Source: Lachnospiraceae bacterium
GTDB lineage: Bacteria; Bacillota; Clostridia; Lachnospirales; Lachnospiraceae
NCBI GenBank assembly: GCA_024682835.1
Contig: JAIKYU010000017.1
Coordinates: 62,001 to 126,000 of the forward strand
DNA length: 64,000 bases
Reading direction: 5' to 3'
The position numbers and the translations under genes were made by a program. The notes below the pieces were generated by a model that was given only the letters and a program-made list of their open reading frames with translations, had not been told where the DNA came from and made no database searches. This document shows, one piece after another, positions 1-9,507 of this stretch (position 1 is the stretch's first letter; every line of letters begins with the position of its first letter).

Positions 1-38
1 ACAGTCCGGACGCTTCTCCAACGCCACGGATATTTTTG

Positions 39-1940
39 ATGACTGAGGAAGCTTCGTCCTTTGATATTGCCGCGGAACTGAAGAAACTGCCTCATCAGCC
101 CGGGGTTTACATCATGCGTGACCGGCATGACAGCATTCTCTATGTCGGAAAGGCAGTTGATCTGCACAACCGGGTGCATTCCTATTTCCGGAAGATCATC
201 GGGCGGGGGCCGCAGATTGACCGGATGGTAGAGCAGATCGACCGGTTCGAAATCATCGTGACGGATTCGGAGCTGGAAGCGCTGGTGCTGGAGAACAATC
301 TGATCAAGGAGCACCGTCCGCGCTACAACACGCTGCTCAAGGATGACAAGACCTACCCCTATGTCAAGGTGACTGTCGGAGAGCGGTTTCCCCGCATCCG
401 GTTTTCCAGGGAATTAAAGAAAGACGGATCGCGATACTTCGGACCATTTACCAGTGCGCAGGCAGTCCGGGAGACGATCGATCTGATCAACAAGCTGTTC
501 GGCCTTCGCACCTGTGCGCGGGAACTGCCCACGAGCGGCCGCGCCTGTCTGAATTACCATATGAAGCAATGCTCCGCTCCCTGTATCGGCGCCATATCGA
601 AGGAGGATTATGCGGAACGCGTGAATCGCGCGCTTGCCTTTTTGAACGGCGACGTCTCCGAATTGCTCGGTGATCTGGAAAAGAAGATGCAGACGGCATC
701 CGAGGAGCTGCGTTTCGAGGAAGCCGCGCGGTATCGGGATCTCTGTGAAAGCATCCGGGCAGTCACGGCAAAACAGAAGATGAACGACGCCAGGGGGATG
801 GACCGCGACATCCTCGCACTCTACGCAGAGGGAGCAGACGCGGTTGTCCAGGTCTTTTTTGTGCGGGACGGGCGTCTCATCGGAAGAGAGCATTTCTATC
901 TGACACAGGCTCAGAGCGAGGATCCTGCGCTGCTGCTGGGGGATTTTGTCAAGCAGTTTTATGCGGGAACGCCGTTTATCCCAAAGGAGCTTTTCCTTCA
1001 GACGCAGATTGCGGATCCCGGAGTCATCGAGGAGTGGCTTTCGGCGCGCAAGGGGGAACGGGTACACCTGACGGTGCCGCAGAGAGGAGAGATGCGCAAG
1101 CTTTTGCAGCTTGCCGCGGAAAATGCGCGTCTCGTGCTCACCAGGGACAGGGAACGGATCCGCAGGGAGGAGGGAAGAACCATCGGCGCGGTCAAAGAGA
1201 TCGCCGACCTCCTGGGACTGGCCCATCTTTCCCGCATGGAGGCCTATGATATCTCCAATACTTCCGGGTTTGCCAACGTCGGATCCATGATCGTGTTTGA
1301 GAAGGGGAAGCCGAAACGCAGTGATTACCGGAAATTCCGGATAAAAACCGTTGCGGGGCCGGATGATTACGCATGCATGCGGGAGGTTCTCACGAGGCGC
1401 CTGAAGCATGGCATGGAGGAGGCCAGGGACCTCGAAATCCGGGAGATTGACGAACGGTACGGGAGCTTTACCAGATTTCCCGATCTGATCCTGATGGACG
1501 GCGGAAGAGGACAGGTCAATATCGCGCTGGAGGTGCTGGAAGAGCTGGGGATTGACATTCCGGTCGCCGGGATGGTCAAAGACGATCATCACAACACGCG
1601 GGGTTTGTATTATAATAATAAGGAACTGCCGATCAGCAGGGATTCCGAGGGATTCCATCTGATTACCCGGATGCAGGATGAGGCGCATCGTTTTGCGATT
1701 GAGTATCACCGTTCCCTGCGCTCCAAATCGCAGGTGATGTCGGTGCTGGACGGGATCCCCGGAATCGGAGAGAAACGCAGAAAGGCGCTGATGCGGCATT
1801 TTGATTCCATCGAGGCGATTCGGAATGCCGATATTGAAACATTGATGCAGGTTCCGGAGATCCGGCGGCGGGAGGCAGAGTCCATCCGGGATTATTTCCG
1901 CGATGCCGCCGCCAAAGCGGGAAAGCCCGAAAAAGCGTAG
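39..1940 (+). CDS. uvrC: Excinuclease ABC subunit C
   Basis: Nucleotide excision repair nuclease that acts with UvrA and UvrB and cuts on both sides of a lesion. The 633-residue protein has the full family layout: an N-terminal GIY-YIG domain (PGVYIMRD, then ILYVGKA), a central UVR/UvrB-binding segment rich in Glu and Ala (about residues 200-235), the RNase H-like second nuclease (ILMDGGRGQ) and a C-terminal helix-hairpin-helix pair (IPGIGEKRRKAL). TTG at 36 directly precedes ATG at 39; the ATG is preferred. The frame stays open to the window edge, so an earlier start cannot be excluded. It is followed 30 nt later by hprK. Confidence 0.95.
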   Translation: MTEEASSFDIAAELKKLPHQPGVYIMRDRHDSILYVGKAVDLHNRVHSYFRKIIGRGPQIDRMVEQIDRFEIIVTDSELEALVLENNLIKEHRPRYNTLLKDDKTYPYVKVTVGERFPRIRFSRELKKDGSRYFGPFTSAQAVRETIDLINKLFGLRTCARELPTSGRACLNYHMKQCSAPCIGAISKEDYAERVNRALAFLNGDVSELLGDLEKKMQTASEELRFEEAARYRDLCESIRAVTAKQKMNDARGMDRDILALYAEGADAVVQVFFVRDGRLIGREHFYLTQAQSEDPALLLGDFVKQFYAGTPFIPKELFLQTQIADPGVIEEWLSARKGERVHLTVPQRGEMRKLLQLAAENARLVLTRDRERIRREEGRTIGAVKEIADLLGLAHLSRMEAYDISNTSGFANVGSMIVFEKGKPKRSDYRKFRIKTVAGPDDYACMREVLTRRLKHGMEEARDLEIREIDERYGSFTRFPDLILMDGGRGQVNIALEVLEELGIDIPVAGMVKDDHHNTRGLYYNNKELPISRDSEGFHLITRMQDEAHRFAIEYHRSLRSKSQVMSVLDGIPGIGEKRRKALMRHFDSIEAIRNADIETLMQVPEIRRREAESIRDYFRDAAAKAGKPEKA

Positions 1941-1970
1941 CTGAAGCCTGCATGGCAGGAGGAGGGAAGC

Positions 1971-2933
1971 GTGGCAAGCATTAGCCTGAAGAAAATCATC
2001 GAGAAAATGGATCTGACCCTGCTCACCAATGAGGTGGACATCGAAAGCATCCGCATCACGCAGCCGGATATCAACCGGCCGGCATTGCAGATCACGGGAT
2101 ATTTCGAGCACTTTGATGCGACAAGACTGCAGATTATCGGTTTCGTGGAGTATTCGTTTATGGATTCCATGAACGAAAAGGAGAAGGAAAACTCATTTCG
2201 CAAGCTTCTTTCCTTTGATATTCCCGGTATCGTCTTCTGTCGCGGGCTGATTCCCGATCCGCTGTTTCTGACGATTGCCGAGGAGGAACAGGTGCCGGTG
2301 CTCTCGACGACCATGACGACATCGGCGTTTACTTCGGAGGTCATTCGCTGGCTGAACGTCCAGCTCGCGCCCCGCATCCGCATTCACGGGGTGCTGGTGG
2401 ACGTCTATGGCGTGGGACTTCTGATCACGGGAGAGAGCGGCATCGGTAAATCCGAGGCCGCACTGGAGCTGGTTAAGCGGGGCCACCGCCTCGTTTCGGA
2501 CGACGTGGTTGAGATCCGCAAGGTCAGTGAGGCGACGCTTGTCGGTTCCGCGCCGGATATCACCAAGCATTTCATCGAGCTGCGGGGAATCGGCATTATT
2601 GATGTCAAAATGCTCTTTGGTGCTTCCTGCGTGCGCGAGACGCAGAATATCGATATCGTCATCAAGCTGGAGGATTGGGATAAGGACAAGGAATATGACC
2701 GGATGGGCCTGGACGAGGAGTACACGGAGTATCTTGGCAACAAGCTGGTCATGCACCGCATTCCGATCCGTCCGGGACGGAATCTGGCGATTATCTGCGA
2801 ATCGGCGGCAGTCAATCACAGGCAGAAGCTGATGGGCTACAACGCGGCACAGGAGCTTTACCGCCGGGTGCAGGAATCCATCGCGCACCGCGGCGAAGAG
2901 GATGATGTGGACGATCTGGACAACAAGGTATAA
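1971..2933 (+). CDS. hprK: HPr kinase/phosphorylase
   Basis: Bifunctional sensor enzyme of Gram-positive carbon catabolite repression. It phosphorylates Ser46 of HPr and Crh and removes the phosphate again. The 320 residues include the Walker A loop GESGIGKS near residue 150, the following HRLVSDD stretch and the LRGIGIIDV motif typical of HprK. The start is GTG, preceded by a clear GGAGGAGG site. A likely substrate, the HPr-like protein with Ser46 kept, is encoded 3.7 kb downstream in the same direction, so the region looks like a carbon-control island. Confidence 0.95.
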   Translation: MASISLKKIIEKMDLTLLTNEVDIESIRITQPDINRPALQITGYFEHFDATRLQIIGFVEYSFMDSMNEKEKENSFRKLLSFDIPGIVFCRGLIPDPLFLTIAEEEQVPVLSTTMTTSAFTSEVIRWLNVQLAPRIRIHGVLVDVYGVGLLITGESGIGKSEAALELVKRGHRLVSDDVVEIRKVSEATLVGSAPDITKHFIELRGIGIIDVKMLFGASCVRETQNIDIVIKLEDWDKDKEYDRMGLDEEYTEYLGNKLVMHRIPIRPGRNLAIICESAAVNHRQKLMGYNAAQELYRRVQESIAHRGEEDDVDDLDNKV

Positions 2934-2959
2934 AAGATTCGGGAAGGAGGGACCGGGCG

Positions 2960-3907
2960 ATGGCAAAGAAACTATTCGGTGTGGATCTTGGCGGCACCAC
3001 CGTCAAAATGGGTTTGTTTGACGAGACGGGCGGCAGGGAACAGGAGTGGGAGATTCCCACGCGAAAGGAGGACGGAGGAGAACGGATTCTTCCCGATATT
3101 GCAGAATCCATCCGCGCGACAGCTGATGCGCAGGGGATTGCAAAAGAGGACATTCTCGGTGTCGGAATGGGCGTGCCCGGAGCGGTCATCGACGAGAGCC
3201 TGGTACCGCAGGCGGTCAATCTCGGATGGAAAAACAAGGATGCGGGAAAGGAACTGTCCCGGCTGACCGGACTGCCGGTCGCAGTCGGCAACGATGCCAA
3301 CATTGCCGCACTTGGAGAAGCCTGGCAGGGCGGCGGCAAGGGCTTCCGCAATCTGTTGCTTGTGACGCTCGGTACCGGTGTGGGCGGCGGGATTATCGCC
3401 GACGGCAGGATTCTGACCGGCGCCGCGGGAGCCGGCGGTGAGATCGGCCATATTCATCTGGAGGACGGGGAAACGGAGGCCTGCGGATGCGGGCAGTACG
3501 GCTGCTTTGAGGAGTACGCAAGCGCGACCGGCGCCGTGCGCGTGGCCAGACGGGTGCTGGCGGACTGGGATGGCGAGAGCACGCTGAAGGGCAGGGAATT
3601 TACCTGTAAAGATCTTTTTGACGCGGCAGCGGCAGGTGATGCGGCAGCGAAGGCGGCCTGCAAAAAGTACGGCGATTACCTCGGCAAGGGACTTGCCATC
3701 TGCGCATCGGTTCTGAATCCGGAGGCCATCGTGCTCGGCGGCGGTGTGACCAAGGCCGGAGAGGTGCTGTTTGATCTGCTGAAGCCCTCCTTTGCGCGCT
3801 GTGTGTTTCCGGGATGCGCGGCGGTCGAATGGAAGCTTGCGACGCTCGGAAATCAGGCGGGGATTGTGGGCGCTGCCAAACTGATTCTGGATCGTGTGAA
3901 CGGATGA
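2960..3907 (+). CDS. glcK: ROK family glucokinase
   Basis: Cytoplasmic sugar kinase of the ROK family, most likely phosphorylating glucose with ATP. Visible are the N-terminal phosphate loop GVDLGGTTVKMG, the VGNDANIAALGE stretch with the catalytic Asp, the GTGVGGGII loop and the zinc-binding motif CGCGQYGC near residue 175. Its 315 residues are the usual family length. An AGGAGG site lies 8 nt before ATG. The stop overlaps the murB start in an ATGA junction, so the two are translationally coupled. Specificity for glucose over other hexoses is inferred from family resemblance. Confidence 0.88.
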   Translation: MAKKLFGVDLGGTTVKMGLFDETGGREQEWEIPTRKEDGGERILPDIAESIRATADAQGIAKEDILGVGMGVPGAVIDESLVPQAVNLGWKNKDAGKELSRLTGLPVAVGNDANIAALGEAWQGGGKGFRNLLLVTLGTGVGGGIIADGRILTGAAGAGGEIGHIHLEDGETEACGCGQYGCFEEYASATGAVRVARRVLADWDGESTLKGREFTCKDLFDAAAAGDAAAKAACKKYGDYLGKGLAICASVLNPEAIVLGGGVTKAGEVLFDLLKPSFARCVFPGCAAVEWKLATLGNQAGIVGAAKLILDRVNG

Positions 3908-4782
3908 AGATTCTGTACGATGAACCGATGGCCGGTCACACCACCATGCGGGTGGGCGGCCCGGCTGACCGGCTGATCACTGTCTCCGCCGAGGAAGAGC
4001 TTCTGGAGATTCTGAAACAGGCGGAAGCGGAGGGGGTCCCGCATGTGGTGATCGGAAACGGGAGCAATCTGCTGGTCTCCGATGAAGGATACCGGGGATG
4101 GATCATCACTACGGCCGGCGGTCTGACAGATATCCGCACGGAGGGGGAGCATGACGGAGAGGTGCTGATCCGTGCCGAAAGCGGAGCAACGCTTGCGGCA
4201 GTGGCAAAGTTCGCAAGAGACTGTGCACTCACCGGATTGGAATTTGCCGCAGGAATTCCCGGCACAGTGGGCGGCGGGGTTGTGATGAACGCCGGCGCCT
4301 ATGGCGGGGAATGTAAGGATGTGATCCAAAGCGTCCGGGTGATTCGTGCAACCGGAGAACGCGGGACGCTGACAAACGAGGAGCTGCACTTCGGATATCG
4401 CACCAGTGCACTGAAGCGTTCCGGAGAGATCGTGAGCGCCGCGGTCTTCTCCTTAAGACGCGGAGATCAGGAGGTGATCGAAGCCCGGATGGAGGAGCTG
4501 GCGGTCAGGCGGCGGGAGAAACAGCCGCTCTCCTACCCGAGCGCAGGCAGCACCTGGAAACGGCCGGAGGGACTCTTTGCGGCCAGACTTATCGAGGAAG
4601 CCGGCTGCAAGGGACTTGCCGTGCGTGATGCACAGATTTCCGAGAAGCATGCCGGTTTTCTGATCAACAAGGGAAAGGCGACAGCGGCGGACATCTGCGC
4701 ACTGATGTGCGAGGTGGAGCGGCGCGTTTTTGAAAACAGCGGTATCCGACTCGAGCGCGAGGTGCTCCTGCTGGGTTTCTGA
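3904..4782 (+). CDS. murB: UDP-N-acetylenolpyruvoylglucosamine reductase
   Basis: FAD and NADPH enzyme for the second committed step of peptidoglycan precursor synthesis, giving UDP-N-acetylmuramate. The start is the ATG that overlaps the preceding TGA, not the longer frame that begins inside glcK. It gives 292 residues. Family motifs are GNGSNLLVSD (FAD site), AGIPGTVGGG, MNAGAYGGE, the SAGSTWK segment carrying the catalytic serine and the C-terminal LEREV with the catalytic glutamate. Murein synthesis sits here inside a carbon-regulation cluster. Confidence 0.95.
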   Translation: MKILYDEPMAGHTTMRVGGPADRLITVSAEEELLEILKQAEAEGVPHVVIGNGSNLLVSDEGYRGWIITTAGGLTDIRTEGEHDGEVLIRAESGATLAAVAKFARDCALTGLEFAAGIPGTVGGGVVMNAGAYGGECKDVIQSVRVIRATGERGTLTNEELHFGYRTSALKRSGEIVSAAVFSLRRGDQEVIEARMEELAVRRREKQPLSYPSAGSTWKRPEGLFAARLIEEAGCKGLAVRDAQISEKHAGFLINKGKATAADICALMCEVERRVFENSGIRLEREVLLLGF

Positions 4783-4818
4783 ACCGCCGGCACCCGTTAT
4801 AAAAACTGCTAAACCATG

Positions 4819-4844
4819 CCCCGCTGTCCGCTGCGGGGTATTTG
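4819..4844 (+). terminator. Weak hairpin after murB
   Basis: A 6-bp GC stem (CCCCGC at 4819-4824 with GCGGGG at 4833-4838, 8-nt loop) is followed by TATTTG. It closely resembles in sequence the better terminator at 24450-24474, including the flanking ATGCCCCGCTG. The T-run is poor, so it may only attenuate transcription between murB and rapZ. Confidence 0.4.
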
Positions 4845-4859
4845 ACAAAGAGGGATAGA

Positions 4860-5753
4860 ATGCGTCTGGTGATTGTGACAGGGATGAGCGGAGGGGGAAA
4901 GACGACCGCCATCCGTATGCTGGAGGATGACGGATTTTACTGTGTGGACAATCTGCCGATCTCGTTGATCGGCAAGTTTGCCGAACTGGTCAGCGTCCCG
5001 GATTCCGAGATCACACGTGCGGCGATCGGAATCGATGTGCGCTCGGCGGCAGGGGGCGTCAGGGATGCGGACCGGACGCTGAAAAGCGCCGTTCAGGAGA
5101 TCGAGGCGCTTCGCGCGGCGGGAACGCCCTGCGAGATTTTGTTCATGGATGCGGATGACAAGGTGCTGATCAAGAGATATAAAGAGACGCGCAGGGTGCA
5201 TCCTCTCTCGGAGGGCGGGAGAATCGAGGACGGGATTGCCAGAGAGCGCAAAGCGCTGGACATCATGCGCAGGAATGCGGATTATATCATCGACACCTCC
5301 GAGCTTCTGACCAGAGACCTGCGGCAGGAGATCAGCAATGTCTACACCGACGGTGCTTCCTACAGCAATCTGGTCGTGACCATTCTCTCTTTTGGCTTTA
5401 AGTTCGGAATACCGGCAGATGCCGATCTGGTTTTTGATGTCCGCTTCCTGCCAAATCCGTTTTATGTGGAAAGTCTCAAGCATCTGACCGGCGAGGATGA
5501 AGCGGTCCGGAATTACGTGCTGGACAATCCGGTCTGCGGAGAGTTTCTGGAACGGCTGGTCGGGCTCATGACATTTCTGCTGCCCGGGTATCAGAAGGAG
5601 GGTAAATACCGGCTGGTCGTCGGCGTGGGCTGCACCGGCGGGCAGCATCGGAGCGTGGCCATTGCTGCGGAGCTGTGTCGCCGCCTGCAGGAGGAGGAAA
5701 AGCATGTAGGCTTCCATCTCACGCACCGTGAACTGCAGAAAAGGACGAGGTAG
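4860..5753 (+). CDS. rapZ: RapZ / YvcJ family nucleotide-binding protein
   Basis: P-loop nucleotide-binding protein. In Gram-negatives RapZ is an RNase adapter that controls GlmS synthesis; in Firmicutes (YvcJ) its role is less defined. The 297 residues carry a Walker A GMSGGGKTTA at residues 8-17 and the conserved C-terminal block GCTGGQHRSVAIA. ATG at 4860 fits the upstream AGAGGGA site better than the in-frame TTG at 4842. whiA follows after 6 nt. The yvcK gene that often sits between these two in Firmicutes is absent. Confidence 0.93.
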   Translation: MRLVIVTGMSGGGKTTAIRMLEDDGFYCVDNLPISLIGKFAELVSVPDSEITRAAIGIDVRSAAGGVRDADRTLKSAVQEIEALRAAGTPCEILFMDADDKVLIKRYKETRRVHPLSEGGRIEDGIARERKALDIMRRNADYIIDTSELLTRDLRQEISNVYTDGASYSNLVVTILSFGFKFGIPADADLVFDVRFLPNPFYVESLKHLTGEDEAVRNYVLDNPVCGEFLERLVGLMTFLLPGYQKEGKYRLVVGVGCTGGQHRSVAIAAELCRRLQEEEKHVGFHLTHRELQKRTR

Positions 5754-5759
5754 GGCGGT

Positions 5760-6614
5760 ATGTCCTTTTCACAGGAGGTTAAACGGGAGCTGGCGGAATG
5801 TGTCGGATCGGCAAGACATTGCCGGCTGGCAGAGATGCAGGCGATCTGGCTGCTGCAGGAGGGAGAGACGGCAGACGGCCTCCTTAGTCTGAGACGGACA
5901 CCGGCCGCGGCGGACAGAAAATTCTTTACAATCTTGAAAAAAGCATTTAATATAAACGCTGATTATGAGGAGGCAGTCATCCGGGGGGATGCCGGCGATC
6001 TGAAAGACGTCAGAGCGGCGATCGGGGAGCCCTTTCAGGGGAGATCCTGCTGCAGAAGGGCCTTTTTGAGAGGGGCGTTTCTGTGCGCCGGAACGATCAA
6101 TGATCCCTCCAAGTCATACCATCTGGAGATTGTCTGCAGGAACGGGTCTCTTGCCGATATGGTGACGGAAGTCATGCGGAGGGAGGAGCTCAAGGTGGGA
6201 CAGACCGTTCGCAACGGCAGGTACGTGGTCTATCTCAAGGATGGCGAGGACATCGTCCGGCTCCTTGGCTATATGGAAGCAGGCCGGGCGCTCCTGAAAA
6301 TGGAAAACGAGCGGGTTGTCCGTGATGTGCGGGGCAATGTCAACCGCAGGGTAAATCTGGAAATTGCCAATATCGGCAAGGCGGTGGATGCCGCGGCCCG
6401 GCAGATTGAAGCAATAGAGTTTCTGAAGGCACAGAACCGCCTGGAGGAGCTGCCGGATTCCCTGCGGGAGATGGCGGTGCTACGGATTGCCCATCCGGAA
6501 GCGACCCTTGAGAAACTCGGCAGACAGATGCATCCCGCCGTCGGGAAATCAGGAGTCAATCACCGGCTGCGCAGGATCGTGAAGCTGGCAGAAGAACTGC
6601 ATGGAAGAGGATAG
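5760..6614 (+). CDS. whiA: DNA-binding protein WhiA
   Basis: WhiA family protein with an N-terminal domain of the LAGLIDADG homing-endonuclease fold (about residues 1-190, with CRRAFLRGAFLCAGTI near residue 100) and a C-terminal helix-turn-helix (LEKLGRQMHPAVGKSGVNHR). In actinobacteria it controls sporulation; in Firmicutes it affects division and chromosome segregation. At 284 residues it is a little shorter than the Bacillus protein. The start is 6 nt after the rapZ stop. Downstream lies the HPr-like gene, the same order as the Bacillus yvcJ-yvcK-yvcL-crh cluster minus yvcK. Confidence 0.93.
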   Translation: MSFSQEVKRELAECVGSARHCRLAEMQAIWLLQEGETADGLLSLRRTPAAADRKFFTILKKAFNINADYEEAVIRGDAGDLKDVRAAIGEPFQGRSCCRRAFLRGAFLCAGTINDPSKSYHLEIVCRNGSLADMVTEVMRREELKVGQTVRNGRYVVYLKDGEDIVRLLGYMEAGRALLKMENERVVRDVRGNVNRRVNLEIANIGKAVDAAARQIEAIEFLKAQNRLEELPDSLREMAVLRIAHPEATLEKLGRQMHPAVGKSGVNHRLRRIVKLAEELHGRG

Positions 6615-6664
6615 AGGAAAATTGTGAAAAACTGAGGAAAACGGAGGAGTAAGGAGGAGGAAAC

Positions 6665-6943
6665 ATGATTACAAAGTCAATAGCAATCAAACTTCCGCGG
6701 GGGCTGGAAGCGCGCCCGATCGCGGAGCTGGTGCAGCATGCCAGCCGGTATGATGCATCCCTCCGCATCAAGGCGGGAAACGCCACGGTCAATGCCAAGA
6801 GTATTATGGGAATGATGGCACTGACGCTCAACACCGGCGATGAGGTGATGGTAACGGCCGACGGATCGGATGAGGAAGCTGCGATCATCGATTTGGAGGG
6901 ATATCTGTCCGGTACGGTTACGGGCGCAAATGTAAACGGATAG
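6665..6943 (+). CDS. HPr-like (Crh-type) regulatory protein, His15 replaced by Glu
   Basis: Small HPr-fold protein of 92 residues. The usual active-site motif GxHARP reads GLEARP, so position 15 is Glu and the protein cannot take phosphate from PTS enzyme I. The regulatory site is kept: Ser46 lies in NAKSIMGMM, the sequence recognised by HprK. This combination is the signature of Crh-type proteins (Bacillus Crh has Gln15), which act as CcpA co-regulators rather than sugar-transport carriers. The location after whiA matches crh in Bacillus. A strong AAGGAGGAAAC site precedes ATG. Confidence 0.9.
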   Translation: MITKSIAIKLPRGLEARPIAELVQHASRYDASLRIKAGNATVNAKSIMGMMALTLNTGDEVMVTADGSDEEAAIIDLEGYLSGTVTGANVNG

Positions 6944-6955
6944 AATGAACACAGG

Positions 6956-6982
6956 CAGGAGCAGGGAAAATCCCTGCTCCTG
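6956..6982 (+). terminator. Perfect 12-bp inverted repeat
   Basis: CAGGAGCAGGGA at 6956-6967 pairs perfectly with 6971-6982 around an AAA loop, just after the HPr-like gene. No T-run follows (CACGTTAG), so it is not a standard intrinsic terminator. It could stabilise the upstream mRNA 3' end or act as a processing site. Confidence 0.4.
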
Positions 6983-6994
6983 CACGTTAGGAGC

Positions 6995-7918
6995 ATGAAC
7001 GGCATGCGGATGAAAATCTGTTTCTGTGTCGAGGGAAACTCGCAGAACGAAGCCGGAAAGGCGCTGCTGGACCGGGCGGTCCGACATCTTTACGAGGAAG
7101 GGGTGGAGGCGTTTGTTCTGCCCCCGGAGGAAGCGCGTCCGGAAGACCATCCGGAATGTCTCTATCTTGCCGATGATCCGCAGATTGCCGGACGACTGCG
7201 GGAAAGACAGGGAAAGGTTGTCGGATTTCTGCATGATAAAAACCGGCAGGAAGCATTTCCCGGTCTGAGTTTTGTGTTTGATGACGTGGACGAGGTGGAC
7301 GCGGACTCCTATCGGAAGGCGTGGGAACGGCTGTCCGGCATCCCCTGGACCATCCTGCACACCGACCGGATCACGGTCCGGGAGACAACGCTTTCGGATA
7401 TCGATGATTTTTACCGGATCTACCGGGATCCTTCCATGACCGAGTATCAGGAGGGGCTCTTTGACGATCCGGAGGATGAGAAGCGCTATATGGAGGATTA
7501 TATCCGACGGATATACGGGATGTTCGGCTTCGGTGTCTGGACGTTGGTAAATACCGCGGAGAACCGGATCATCGGACGCGCCGGCTTCAGTATCCGAAGG
7601 GGATTCGATGATATTGAGCTGGGCTTCATGATTGCACGCCCGGATCAGGGAAAGGGCTATGCCTATGAGGCCTGTGAGGCGATCATGCGATACGGACAGC
7701 AGGTGCTGCTTCTGCCGCGGGTACAGGCCCTCGTAAAGGAAGGGAATCAGGCATCGGTGCACCTGTGCGAAAAACTCGGATTCGAACGTCTGGAGGAGGT
7801 CCGCATCGAAGAGGATATCTATGGGGGAGCCTATCCGGGAGAGGGGCGGGTTTCTCTGTCGCCTGTCCGGTACGGCAACTACATTCGCTTTGTGAAAAGC
7901 TTTACGGGAGGACACTGA
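6995..7918 (+). CDS. GNAT family N-acetyltransferase with extra N-terminal domain
   Basis: The C-terminal half (about residues 125-290) is a RimJ/RimL-like GNAT fold: [15 protein letters not shown] opens it, [12 protein letters not shown] is the acetyl-CoA pyrophosphate loop and [13 protein letters not shown] is the usual last motif. The first 115 residues (starting [10 protein letters not shown]) are not a domain I recognise. The substrate is unknown. AGGAG at 6989-6993 lies too close to ATG 6995, so the true start may be ATG 7004 (304 residues). The stop is one base before glpK, which suggests cotranscription. Confidence 0.8.
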   Translation: MNGMRMKICFCVEGNSQNEAGKALLDRAVRHLYEEGVEAFVLPPEEARPEDHPECLYLADDPQIAGRLRERQGKVVGFLHDKNRQEAFPGLSFVFDDVDEVDADSYRKAWERLSGIPWTILHTDRITVRETTLSDIDDFYRIYRDPSMTEYQEGLFDDPEDEKRYMEDYIRRIYGMFGFGVWTLVNTAENRIIGRAGFSIRRGFDDIELGFMIARPDQGKGYAYEACEAIMRYGQQVLLLPRVQALVKEGNQASVHLCEKLGFERLEEVRIEEDIYGGAYPGEGRVSLSPVRYGNYIRFVKSFTGGH

Positions 7919-7919
7919 G

Positions 7920-9416
7920 ATGGCAAGGTTTATCATGGCACTGGATCAGGGAACAACCAGTTCCCGCTGTATTCTCTTTGACCGCGATGCGAAAATCGTG
8001 TCTCTGGCGCAGAAGGAGTTCCAGCAGTATTATCCGAAACCGGGATGGGTGGAGCATAATCCGAGGGAGATCTGGTCCTCTCAGCTCTCGGTGGCGACGG
8101 AGGCCATGGCCGCCGTGGGGGCCTCCGCATCGGATATCGCGGCGATCGGCATCACCAATCAGCGGGAGACCACCATCCTGTGGGATCGGACGACCGGAGA
8201 GCCGGTTTACAATGCCATTGTCTGGCAGTGCCGCCGCACAGCCCCGGAGATCGAGAAACTCAGGGAGAACGGAGAGGAAAAAGAGATCAGGGAGCGTACC
8301 GGCCTGGTGCCGGATGCCTATTTTTCCGCAACCAAAATCGCCTGGATTCTGGACCATGTGGAGGGAGCCCGCGCGAAGGCAGAGGCGGGGGATCTCGCCT
8401 TTGGGACCGTTGATACCTGGCTTGTCTGGAATCTTACGAAGGGAAAGGTGCACGCGACGGATTATACCAACGCATCGCGGACGATGCTTTTCAACATTCA
8501 TGATCGCACCTGGGACGAGGAGCTGCTGCGGATCTTCCGCATACCCCGGGCCGTTCTGCCAAAGGTCGTGCCCTCCGGACATCTGTACGGCACGACGGAT
8601 CCGTTCCTGCTCAACGGGGAGATACCGATTGCCGGCGTGGCCGGTGATCAGCAGGCGGCTTTGTTCGGTCAGTGCTGCTTCAGGCCGGGCGAGGCAAAAA
8701 ACACCTTCGGAACCGGGTGCTTCCTGCTCATGCACACGGGGGACAAGGCGATCCGTTCCGAACACGGACTGCTGACGACCATTGCGGCCGGGACGGACGA
8801 CCGGCCCTGCTATGCGCTGGAGGGCAGCGTCTTTGTCGCCGGAGCAGGAATCCAGTGGCTGCGCGATGAGATGCGGATGATCAAAACGGCTGCCCAGTCC
8901 GAGGAGTATGCGGATGCTGTGCCCGATACGGCGGGCGTCTATCTGGTTCCCGCCTTCACCGGAATCGGCGCGCCGTACTGGAATCCCTATGCGCGCGGTA
9001 TGGCGGTGGGAATCACGAGGGGCTGCAGGAAGGAACACTTTATCCGCGCCACCCTTGAGTCGATTGTCTATCAGTCCCACGATGTGATCCGGGCGATGGA
9101 AAAGGACGCAGGTGTACCGCTGAAGGAGCTGCGTGTGGACGGAGGAGCATCCGCCAACAATTTTCTTATGCAGTTTCAGGCGGATATCGTGGATGCAACG
9201 GTCTGGCGGCCGAAATGCATCGAAACGACGGCGCTTGGTGCGGCGTATCTGGCTGGTCTGACGACCGGGTTCTGGAGAGATGAGTCGGAGCTGATCGGCA
9301 AGGAGCAGCTGGGACGGCGGTTTGTTCCGGTTATGGAAAATGCCAGACGTACCGAGCTCCTGAAAGGATGGCGGCGCGCAGTCAAAGCATCGCTTGCCTG
9401 GGCGGAGGATTTTTGA
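7920..9416 (+). CDS. glpK: Glycerol kinase
   Basis: Phosphorylates glycerol to glycerol 3-phosphate with ATP. The 498 residues are the normal length. Typical FGGY motifs are LDQGTTSSR at the N-terminus, [24 protein letters not shown] near residue 238 and [12 protein letters not shown]-type sequence ([11 protein letters not shown]) in the C-terminal domain. The histidine that PTS HPr phosphorylates in enterococcal GlpK (His232) aligns by eye with Phe in TDPFLLNGE, so this enzyme is probably not activated by HPr. That fits the Crh-like protein encoded upstream. No glpF or glpD is nearby. Confidence 0.95.
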   Translation: MARFIMALDQGTTSSRCILFDRDAKIVSLAQKEFQQYYPKPGWVEHNPREIWSSQLSVATEAMAAVGASASDIAAIGITNQRETTILWDRTTGEPVYNAIVWQCRRTAPEIEKLRENGEEKEIRERTGLVPDAYFSATKIAWILDHVEGARAKAEAGDLAFGTVDTWLVWNLTKGKVHATDYTNASRTMLFNIHDRTWDEELLRIFRIPRAVLPKVVPSGHLYGTTDPFLLNGEIPIAGVAGDQQAALFGQCCFRPGEAKNTFGTGCFLLMHTGDKAIRSEHGLLTTIAAGTDDRPCYALEGSVFVAGAGIQWLRDEMRMIKTAAQSEEYADAVPDTAGVYLVPAFTGIGAPYWNPYARGMAVGITRGCRKEHFIRATLESIVYQSHDVIRAMEKDAGVPLKELRVDGGASANNFLMQFQADIVDATVWRPKCIETTALGAAYLAGLTTGFWRDESELIGKEQLGRRFVPVMENARRTELLKGWRRAVKASLAWAEDF

Positions 9417-9441
9417 CCCTGATATCAGAATATGATATGAT
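9413..9441 (+). promoter_or_regulatory. Sigma-A type promoter for Na/Pi cotransporter
   Basis: TTGACC (9413-9418), a 17-nt spacer and TATGAT (9436-9441) match five of six consensus bases in each box. The -35 overlaps the glpK stop codon. The predicted start is near 9448, giving a 60-nt leader with an AAAGGAAGG ribosome site before ATG 9508. Confidence 0.7.
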
Positions 9442-9507
9442 TGTCGGGTAGCAGGAAAGCCTCACCCGTTTCGGAGGAGGCAGGCAGGATTCCGAAAGGA
9501 AGGAAGC

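Noticed and set aside
414-2111. Long - strand open frame opposite uvrC (565 codons)
   Set aside because: It mirrors uvrC codons, has no ribosome site or family motif, and uvrC is clearly coding on the + strand.
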